Assembly: GCA_040386355.1 (NCBI GenBank)
Contig: JAZKFP010000234.1
Span: forward strand, 1 to 12,454
DNA: 12,454 nt
Direction: 5' to 3'
From: JAZKFP01 sp040386355
GTDB taxonomy: Bacteria > Pseudomonadota > Gammaproteobacteria > Pseudomonadales > UBA6940
Shown here: positions 7,093 through 12,454 of the stretch, piece by piece
Layout of the letters: every line of letters begins with the position of its first letter
Numbering within the stretch: position 1 is the first letter of the stretch
Translations under genes and position numbers: made by a program
The notes under the pieces: generated by a model
Told to the model about the DNA's origin: nothing
Seen by the model: only the letters and a program-made list of their open reading frames with translations
Databases searched by the model: none

Positions 7093-7344
7093 CTAGCATT
7101 ATTTACTTATCAAGTCGATTTTTAAGGCTCAAGCGGCTCAATTATTGGCGCAATTCAATAAACGTTATAAAAGTATTGAACGAAAAAGCAGGTTTAAGTC
7201 CACAAATGTCCATTATATGGGCGCTTGTGATTACAACATCGCCTAAAGGTTGGCTGCATATGCAATAAAAGTTGTCTTTATGGTAAGCCGCAGAAAAAAA
7301 TATAAAGCCCTGCCATTTCCTTTGTCAAAATTGGTTTTTTAATT

Positions 7345-7391
7345 AGCGTATTCGCAGAATAAGTGCAATTTCTTGAAGAGACGACCAGCAG
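7345..7391 (+). repeat. Relic of an IS30 left end, inverted relative to the other copies
   Basis: About 47 bp matches the reverse complement of 478-525 with roughly eight differences. It covers both the terminal repeat (AAGTGCAATTTCTTGA core) and the adjoining internal sequence (GAGACGACCAGCAG versus GAGACGGCCAGCTGG). The outer tip is at 7345, so an element would extend to the right, but no IS30 transposase follows. Confidence 0.65.
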
Positions 7392-7417
7392 AAAGAATTG
7401 GATTAACTCATAAATCT

Positions 7418-7441
7418 GACCGATAGTTATCAATATCGGTT
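7418..7441. repeat. Dispersed 24-bp palindrome, copy 3 (diverged)
   Basis: GACCGATA, loop GTTATCAA, TATCGGTT. The central positions have diverged, but 7-bp ACCGATA/TATCGGT arms still pair. It lies 73 bp inside the IS30-type end at 7345. Confidence 0.6.
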
Positions 7442-7534
7442 TTACTTTATATTTGAAGTGATTATATATTCTTGAACTTAGATTTTTTACGTCGTAAACC
7501 TCTTTTTAATAGAGGAAAGATTATCCCTATACGG

Positions 7535-7756
7535 TGTACAACTTCATTTGACCACTACACCACTTCAAGCTCCGCCGCAGGTCGAGGTCAAGCTATCTAT
7601 TCAAGTGTTAGTTTTGGAGCGGGTTGGGCGTTAGGAGCGTTGGTGTTAGGGTAGTTATGGAAAGATTTGAGGGCAAACTTGTTTTATCTGTCGACCTTGA
7701 TAAGTTTGGCAGCAATCTTAGGCTTGCACTTAAGTCGAAAATGTTTTAAAGCATAG
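7535..7756 (+). pseudogene. C-terminal remnant of an MFS_1-like (phenylpropionate/HcaT-type) transporter
   Basis: The frame reads AGRGQAIYSSVSFGAGWALG, then ALVLG, an in-frame TAG (7652-7654), and then LWKDLRANLFYLSTLISLAA and ILGLHLSRKCFKA before TAG 7754-7756. This matches the GRGQALYSSxSFGxGGxLGxLxSGxLW segment that ends the MFS_1-like transporter family, with the tryptophan of the next helix resuming directly after the stop. Only the last two membrane helices remain. The part just before AGRGQ (TTSFDHYTTSS) looks like an internally shortened version of the preceding helix. The N-terminal ten helices are gone. It is therefore both truncated and nonsense-mutated. Substrate cannot be inferred from what is left. 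Confidence 0.65.
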
Positions 7757-7969
7757 ATTGACAGCGGCTTTTGCTTTTATTAACCTGCTTTAGAAGTTAA
7801 CAAAACATTAAGAAAAATTAAAAGAAAATAAATAAGAATAAAAATAGGATTACGCTTTAGCTTCGCCTACATCGTTACCCCTTCTTATTTAATCTTCTTT
7901 CAATACATTCTTGAATTTTGTCGTGTTGCTGACCCATTCAATAACAATATTAAACATTGGGAGATCGAT

Positions 7970-8125
7970 ATGGATATTCAAAGCAAAATTAGAAAATCAT
8001 TATTTTTAACTTCAATTATTATCACTTGCTTTTTTAGTGCTGGGTGTAACATTAGTGATATAACAGGATTTTTAGGTGGCGGTGGATGTGGTAAGTACGA
8101 CCGTTCAGGAAAGTGTATTGGCTAA
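7970..8125 (+). CDS. Small predicted lipoprotein
   Basis: A 51-residue product with a charged N-terminus (MDIQSKIRKS), a hydrophobic stretch (LFLTSIIITCFFS), and a lipobox-like SAGC giving a lipidated Cys26. The mature peptide is only ~26 residues with a glycine run (FLGGGGC) and two further cysteines (GCGKYDRSGKC), possibly a disulfide. A strong SD (GGGAG, six nt before the ATG) supports this start, though the frame is open further upstream. It lies 60 bp before the 305-residue gene on the same strand, so the two may be co-transcribed. No family recognised. The position -3 serine is not the usual leucine, so lipidation is likely but not certain. Confidence 0.6.
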   Translation: MDIQSKIRKSLFLTSIIITCFFSAGCNISDITGFLGGGGCGKYDRSGKCIG

Positions 8126-8185
8126 ACATTAATTCTTTTTCAAATATTAAAATAAACAATAATAAATATTAGGGGTAAGTGAGTC

Positions 8186-9103
8186 ATGGTTTCAGCAGCT
8201 AAGTTTAATACGCAAAATTTTTCACCAGTTGTAGGACAATCTAAATTATCTAAAAAGTCATTACTCTTAGCTGGCTTGGTTTTAACAAATTCTTTTCATA
8301 AATCCCATGCAATTTCAAACTTCTCTTCAATACGCTCTTCTACTAATAATGCTAAAAATTTATCTCGAAACTTGGTAGAGTCAGATCCAAGTTTTGAAGA
8401 TACAAGTTGTACTATGGGTGAAGAAAAATTTGCAGGAGAAAAAAGCTTATTAGATTACGCTACGATGCCTTTGAGAGGAATGTTAGCTTATGACTCAGCG
8501 TTAACTTCAAAATCAACAGTAGATCCAATAACACAAGAAGAAGAACCTGAGCAATGTTACATGAATGGATCGACTGCGGAACTAGTTGCTCGGAAACTTG
8601 AAGAAGTAGGGAATGCTAAGGGTTTTGCCGAATTTGTGACGACACTATTTTCACTTTTTATTACTGCTGCACAAGATCCGAAATTGCTTCAAACTACTCT
8701 TGATACTGCAACAACTTTTGTTACAAATCTTGCTAAAGATAAAGAGTTCATGGCGACTTTAAATATTTTTGTCGTGGATTTATTGGCGAATCCTAAAGTA
8801 AACGAGACGCTTTCTAATTTGGTGCCTAAAGCATTATGGAAAAGTATTCCTGCAATTTTGGTTATTGGATTTCTTCTTACCATAGTAATGACGGTTGCAT
8901 TTAATTTAACAATGGCAGCTATGAATTACTTTACATGGGGTAAGGCTGTTGTTAAACAAGCCGTACCTTCTCATGTTGGGCATGACGCATTAAAACAAGG
9001 TTTAGGGTTAGCAGGAAAGGCTACTCAAGATACCGCCTCTGCTGTGCGAAATGCTGCAGAGGCTCGTAGGGCTGCACTTCAGGCTCAAACTGAGCCCGTT
9101 TAA
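8186..9103 (+). CDS. Uncharacterised membrane protein with helical central region
   Basis: A 305-residue protein of no recognised family. A signal-like segment lies at residues ~23-42 (KKSLLLAGLVLTNSFHKSHA, with a possible AxA-like cleavage after SHA). A polar Ser/Asn-rich linker follows, then a helical region at ~130-215 (TTLDTATTFVTNLAKDKEFM, then LANPKVNETLSNLV). One strong membrane helix lies at ~221-247 (IPAILVIGFLLTIVMTVAFN). The tail is alanine-rich and amphipathic (TASAVRNAAEARRAALQAQ). The SD AGGGGTAAG is close upstream. The middle resembles, in pattern, the helical repeats of the 711-residue protein encoded next, so the pair may work together as surface or secreted proteins (inference). 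Gene intact; AT-rich and in the opposite orientation to block 1. Confidence 0.8.
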   Translation: MVSAAKFNTQNFSPVVGQSKLSKKSLLLAGLVLTNSFHKSHAISNFSSIRSSTNNAKNLSRNLVESDPSFEDTSCTMGEEKFAGEKSLLDYATMPLRGMLAYDSALTSKSTVDPITQEEEPEQCYMNGSTAELVARKLEEVGNAKGFAEFVTTLFSLFITAAQDPKLLQTTLDTATTFVTNLAKDKEFMATLNIFVVDLLANPKVNETLSNLVPKALWKSIPAILVIGFLLTIVMTVAFNLTMAAMNYFTWGKAVVKQAVPSHVGHDALKQGLGLAGKATQDTASAVRNAAEARRAALQAQTEPV

Positions 9104-9219
9104 AACATTTCAGAAAAAGTAGGAATGTTATATGAATATTTTTTTAATGTTCAAGGATATTTCTACTTTAATTTAATTAAAATGATAATAGTAAACTAAC
9201 GTTTAGAGTTTTTTAAAAA

Positions 9220-9250
9220 TTGTTTTCCTCTTACAATAGGCAAATATAAT
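9220..9250 (+). promoter_or_regulatory. Candidate promoter for the 711-residue gene
   Basis: A perfect TATAAT (9245-9250) lies 28 bp before the start codon. The best -35 is weak: TTGTTT at 9220-9225 with a long 19-nt spacer, or TTTTCC at 16 nt. The 174-bp gap after the previous gene makes a separate promoter plausible. Confidence 0.35.
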
Positions 9251-9277
9251 AATAATTTATAAATAAAGGGGAGTCGT

Positions 9278-11413
9278 ATGACAGCTAATGCAAACCCAAT
9301 TTCTAGTACACCTGCTAATTCTAATACTAATTGGAATCCTATTGCTTATTTGACTGGATATTTACCAAACATTAATTCCGTTAAATCCCAAGTTTCATCA
9401 TTATTTAATTCTGCTCATCCATTCGCTTTTTGCCTCAGAATAGCAGTTACAGACATCAGTGCAACGTGCCTCCTAAATATCGTTGGGTTGAGTCCTAAAA
9501 CAAGTATTGATTATGGGGCAAGAGTTGCACTTGGAGTTGCCTCTTTACAAATCGGAATATACGCATATAACAGACTGACCAATCCTGAATTTGTCAGCAG
9601 TAAAATTCAATTAATCTGTAAAACTTTAGCAAAGAATACTACCGTTCAGAATGTTGGATTATCGCTTCTAAAATCTTTTACAGATAATGCCCCTGCTTTT
9701 TTATCAACGGACAATGCTCAAAATTTTCTGGCTAGAATTCCATTACACTTTGCATCACCAATAATACTTGGTCTGTTAAAGAATGATTCTTTGCCAGATG
9801 TTACCAATTCTTTAATTAGCAGTGAGCATGTGAAAAAAATTATAAGAACGGCTGACTTAAGTTCTTCTTTGCCAATAATTCAATCCTTATTTAATAATCA
9901 AAAAATACTAACATTAATGAGCCATGAGAGCTTAAAAGAAATTGTTAAAACCGCTAATTTTAACTCTCTCTTGCCGGCTGTACAGTCTCTATTGAGCAAT
10001 GAATCTTTACAAATATTTGCTCAAAATTTAGTTAAAGATCGGGAAATTGAAACACTTATTAAAAATACCTCTTTAGAATTTGTTACGCCTTTGCTGGAGG
10101 CTGTATTGCAAAATACAACATTGCCAAATTTGATGCGTAATGTAATAACATCACCCAATAGTTTGCCTTTAATCCGTACTATTTTAACAATTCCGGAAAT
10201 TCAATATTTTATTAATGATTTAGCTTATGATGAATCAACATTAAATATTGTTAATTCATTATCCAATGATACAAAATTGCATGATTTGATTAAAGACTTT
10301 GAACCATTTTCGCGTTCTGCTGATCCCGCAGATGCCAGAGTAAAAATACATCCTGTTTTACATGCAACAATTAAAAATCCACATTTATTAATGGCAGTAG
10401 AAAAAATAGTTGAGGCTGGACTTGGTGACAAGCATATTAACCATCAAATTCAATTAAGGGTTATTGATTTACTTAAAAGCGCTGCACAAACTACACAAGA
10501 TAAACTTGGGCCTGTATTCGCATCTCCACAGAGCTTAGTAAATGCTTTTAAAACTAAAGATCTCGCAAAAGATTTTGTGAATTTTATTTTAGATTCGATA
10601 AACAGTTTTATTATTGAAACGCCAGGGGAAGTGCCCGTGTCGTCTGCGTATGTTAGAAGGCTACATGTAGATAATACAGGAGTTGATAGAGCATTTTCTT
10701 CCTTACCAATTATAGATACGGGTAATCCTCAACGAAATAATGCGGATGTAGGAAACAATACTGAATCAATATCGAATGGCTTTACATCTCACACTGTATC
10801 AAATGAAGATAGAGGAGCTCTAGATCGCAATACATCCCACGCTCAAACAGGTAGATCTAAGCCACCTTTGCCCCCTCGTCTCAATACTAATTCATCTACT
10901 CAATCAAATTTATTGATGAATAGTCATAATATAGTCCCCAATACAATGCCCATCGTTTCACCCAGTTCATCTACAGCGTCAACCCCAAGAGCTAATTTAC
11001 GGCAGCCTGCGCGGTCTGCTACAGCTCAATCAGCGGTAACAAATTCTAATCCAACACCGCCGCCATTACCTGAACGCAATTCACAAGGGCCAACAAGCCT
11101 ATTTCCTCCTGTGCCTTCTGTAGTAGAAGAGCGAAGTAATAATTTACGGGATGATGAGCTACACGGGAGAGTTATGACCGCAACAGCTTCTCCAAATAGC
11201 TCTCTATCTCCACGTTCAGTAGGTGTTGGGAGTGGTGTAGTGCGGCAACCTCCAACTCTTCCGCCGCGACCGCCGGCGGTTCAACATGAGGCTCCACGTG
11301 ATGCTAATGTTTTGAGAGAGTTTTTTTCTAATTTCCGAAAGAATTTTGAGCGTGGTTTTGAGCTTTTTTGGAAGTTTATAACAGGCAACACTTCCGACAG
11401 GTTTAAGGGGTAG
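9278..11413 (+). CDS. Candidate host-directed effector: helical-repeat protein with C-terminal PxxPxR motifs
   Basis: A 711-residue protein without a recognised family. Residues 1-40 are Asn/Ser-rich. Residues ~48-98 hold one or two hydrophobic helices (FCLRIAVTDISATCLLNIVG and YGARVALGVASLQIGIYAY). Residues ~105-340 are helical repeats built on an (L/S/T)P..(I/L)...L.N core at ~160, 199, 233, 270 and 297. Two units align closely (KIIRTADLSSSLPIIQSLF and EIVKTANFNSLLPAVQSLL, 34 residues apart). Residues ~470-670 form a disordered Ser/Thr/Asn/Pro-rich linker with three SH3-ligand-like motifs: KPPLPPR (528-534), PPPLPER (594-600) and PPTLPPRPP (658-666). A basic/aromatic tail follows (FFSNFRKNFERGFELFWKF). 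SD GGGGAG lies directly upstream. PxxPxR peptides are rare in bacterial cytosolic proteins but used by secreted effectors to recruit host SH3 adaptors. The effector role is inferred, not shown. Confidence 0.85.
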   Translation: MTANANPISSTPANSNTNWNPIAYLTGYLPNINSVKSQVSSLFNSAHPFAFCLRIAVTDISATCLLNIVGLSPKTSIDYGARVALGVASLQIGIYAYNRLTNPEFVSSKIQLICKTLAKNTTVQNVGLSLLKSFTDNAPAFLSTDNAQNFLARIPLHFASPIILGLLKNDSLPDVTNSLISSEHVKKIIRTADLSSSLPIIQSLFNNQKILTLMSHESLKEIVKTANFNSLLPAVQSLLSNESLQIFAQNLVKDREIETLIKNTSLEFVTPLLEAVLQNTTLPNLMRNVITSPNSLPLIRTILTIPEIQYFINDLAYDESTLNIVNSLSNDTKLHDLIKDFEPFSRSADPADARVKIHPVLHATIKNPHLLMAVEKIVEAGLGDKHINHQIQLRVIDLLKSAAQTTQDKLGPVFASPQSLVNAFKTKDLAKDFVNFILDSINSFIIETPGEVPVSSAYVRRLHVDNTGVDRAFSSLPIIDTGNPQRNNADVGNNTESISNGFTSHTVSNEDRGALDRNTSHAQTGRSKPPLPPRLNTNSSTQSNLLMNSHNIVPNTMPIVSPSSSTASTPRANLRQPARSATAQSAVTNSNPTPPPLPERNSQGPTSLFPPVPSVVEERSNNLRDDELHGRVMTATASPNSSLSPRSVGVGSGVVRQPPTLPPRPPAVQHEAPRDANVLREFFSNFRKNFERGFELFWKFITGNTSDRFKG

Positions 11414-11486
11414 AAGTTGAGGCCATGAGCACAACCTGAGAAACTGGGGTCGTCTAAAACCTCACCGATTTTTCAAGGAAGCGCTC

Positions 11487-11783
11487 ATGTAAGAGGCACT
11501 TAACGCTGTGTGTAAAACGATGCCCAGAGTGAGTCGTCCGCAGATGAAATTTTTATGGATTTTATTGAGCACACTGATGGTATTTCAGGTTAAAGCAACT
11601 TTTCGCAATTTAAGTCGGTACAGTGATTTAAATGAGAAAACGTACAGCCGCTAGTATCGTCGAGAGTTTGATTTTGTGATGTTGAATTGCGAATTAATTA
11701 AACGTGCGTTTTCGAAGCAGCACGGTGAACGGATTGCAGTGATAGACGCAAGCTTTATGCGAAAGAGTGGTCAAAGTACCCCA
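11487..11783 (+). pseudogene. Decayed DDE transposase (IS4-like superfamily), N-terminal third only
   Basis: The frame runs from ATG 11487, whose second codon is now TAA (AAA to TAA would be one change). It continues as EALNAVCKTMPRVSRPQMKF, LWILLSTLMVFQVKATFRNL, SRYSDLNEKTYSR, then TAG at 11652-11654 where relatives have Trp, then YRREFDFVMLNCELIKRAFS. It ends in GERIAVIDASFMRKSGQSTP. The VIDASF aspartate fits the first catalytic D of the DDE triad, and KSG-x-x-TP is the usual block after it. Homology stops there and a stop codon follows, so the other catalytic residues are lost. It has two nonsense codons and a 3' truncation, so it is inactive. The IS family assignment is approximate. Confidence 0.7.
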
Positions 11784-11786
11784 TAA

Positions 11787-12078
11787 ATTGTGATTATTAG
11801 AAATAGTAAATTTAATTGAAAGGGATTTTATTTAAAAGATTTCCTATCAAACTTAGTAAATATATTAACAATCTTAAGTGTGTTAATTAACCTGAGTTCG
11901 CGAATATTATTCATTGAATCTATTCCCGACTGTCGAAAATTCAATGATTTATTATCTGACGAGGATAAAGTAGAAATTAGCAATGTACATCAGTAAGAGG
12001 AGAATTTGAATAAAAACCAACACTCAATGAAATTACTTAAGAGAACAACCTACAAAAACAGAGGACAATTTATTTATT
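11787..12078. other. Decayed, gene-free stretch
   Basis: AT-rich sequence after the transposase relic. A plus-strand frame stays open from 11820 to a TAA at 11994-11996. It encodes a hydrophobic piece (FLSNLVNILTILSVLINL) then CRKFNDLLSDEDKVEISNV, but has no ATG and no SD, so it may be a fragment of a lost gene. No terminator, promoter or RNA gene is evident. Confidence 0.4.
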
Positions 12079-12088
12079 GACCGATACT
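12079..12088 (+). repeat. Half copy of the dispersed palindrome
   Basis: GACCGATACT without its partner arm, 26 bp before a full copy and in the same orientation. It may be the remains of a second, tandem copy. Confidence 0.5.
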
Positions 12089-12104
12089 TAAGAGTCATGC
12101 GTTT

Positions 12105-12128
12105 GACCGATACTTCACAGTATCGGAC
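12105..12128. repeat. Dispersed 24-bp palindrome, copy 4
   Basis: GACCGATACT, loop TCAC, AGTATCGGAC. Its first 19 bases are identical to copy 1 (4848-4871). It lies 23 bp inside the IS30-type end at 12152-12182. Confidence 0.75.
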
Positions 12129-12151
12129 TCAACAAATAGTTAAAATGTACG

Positions 12152-12182
12152 CAAGAAATTGCACTTACTTTGCGAATCTGCC
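12152..12182 (-). repeat. IS30-type terminal inverted repeat
   Basis: A 31-bp sequence identical to the IS30 end at 495-525 except for one base (CTGCC instead of CCGCC), with the outer tip at 12182. Sequence internal to the repeat does not match the left end at 439-495, so this could be the other (transposase-distal) end of an element. No transposase adjoins it. Confidence 0.65.
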
Positions 12183-12218
12183 ATTTCAAATTTAAATTTG
12201 TTTTATGGGTATGTACTC

Positions 12219-12323
12219 ACGTAATTCTGTTCTGTACTAACGTAATTCTGCTGTCCACTTATGAATTTCTGCTCTGTACTCACGAATTTCTGCTCTGTAC
12301 TCACGAATTTCTGCTCTGTACTC
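12219..12323 (-). repeat. 21-bp in-frame tandem repeat
   Basis: Five consecutive 21-bp units encode 7-residue repeats: EYRAEIR, EYRAEIR, EYRAEIH, KWTAELR, and stop-YRTELR. The first three units are nearly identical at the DNA level, implying recent expansion by slippage. A further partial unit (EYIPIKQ) follows. Confidence 0.85.
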
Positions 12324-12454
12324 ACCCATTTCTACTTTAAATTGATTATGTTCTATTACCATTTCGTCCACTAATGAACGTAGAATTTGTAAAGCAGCCC
12401 TATCATCTGAATAGGTGGGCTGCAACGCATGAGTTATTCCTAAATATTCCTCTT
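12237..12454 (-). CDS. 3' end of an uncharacterised gene with a C-terminal heptad-repeat coiled coil
   Basis: The frame enters from the right edge (EEYLGITHALQPTYSDDRAA), continues through LQILRSLVDEMVIEHNQFKV, and then runs into 7-residue repeats of EYRAEIR type that should form a helical, charged coiled coil. The gene is partial: its start is outside the window. The stop at 12237-12239 (TAG) falls exactly where the repeat pattern predicts a Glu codon (GAG). Beyond it the same frame continues as YRTELREYIPIKQI to a TAA at 12194-12192. The present end therefore looks like a premature stop that shortened the protein by 15 residues. Family not recognised. Confidence 0.6.
   Translation of the reverse strand, partial: EEYLGITHALQPTYSDDRAALQILRSLVDEMVIEHNQFKVEMGEYRAEIREYRAEIREYRAEIHKWTAELR

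Noticed and set aside
7065..7268. 67-codon plus-strand frame upstream of brnT
   Set aside because: It begins inside the brnTA operator, lacks an SD and resembles nothing; the 7093-7344 stretch shows no supported gene on either strand.
7840..7969. Upstream in-frame extension of the small lipoprotein
   Set aside because: The frame is open but has no ATG with an SD, while the ATG at 7970 has a well-placed GGGAG and begins a proper signal sequence.
12219..12323. 21-bp repeats as a CRISPR array
   Set aside because: Units are directly adjacent without spacers and keep a coding frame.

Overview
The window looks like accessory DNA from an AT-rich gammaproteobacterium that lives with or inside a eukaryotic host. 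A Legionellales-type amoeba or protist symbiont is my guess. The reasons are unplaced effector-like proteins, SH3-ligand-like proline motifs, toxin-antitoxin genes, and many decayed insertion sequences. Nothing in the window names a genus. There are no rRNA or tRNA genes and no convincing CRISPR array.

Left edge (1-525): the 5' part of an IS30-family element on the minus strand. Its transposase has an in-frame stop at codon 25.

Block 1 (610-4626, all minus): three tightly spaced genes that read as one operon. A 721-residue coiled-coil protein comes first, then two tandem paralogues of 296 and 297 residues that share a highly conserved ~170-residue core. I recognise none of these families.

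Block 2 (4848-7092, minus): a defence/toxin-antitoxin island. It holds an Abi_2 (AbiD/AbiF-type) HEPN protein. Just upstream is a ~58-nt structured RNA with its own promoter and a U-tract terminator, the layout of an abiF-type RNA antitoxin. Next to it lies a brnT-brnA toxin-antitoxin operon with a perfect palindromic operator over its promoter.

Block 3 (7345-12182): a stretch bounded by two IS30-type ends in inverted orientation. It contains an MFS transporter pseudogene, a 51-residue lipoprotein, a 305-residue membrane protein and a 711-residue protein. The last has internal helical repeats and three regularly spaced PxxPxR-type motifs near its C-terminus. A DDE transposase relic and a decayed stretch follow. 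All genes here are on the plus strand.

Right edge: the 3' end of a minus-strand gene ending in a run of 21-bp (7-residue) coiled-coil repeats, cut short by a stop inside the repeat run.

A 24-bp palindrome (GACCGATACT-loop-AGTATCGGAC) occurs four times plus one half copy. Two of the copies lie just inside the IS30-type ends of block 3. The strongest candidates for new biology are the AbiF-RNA module, the proline-motif effector candidate with its small neighbours, and the palindrome family tied to IS30 ends.
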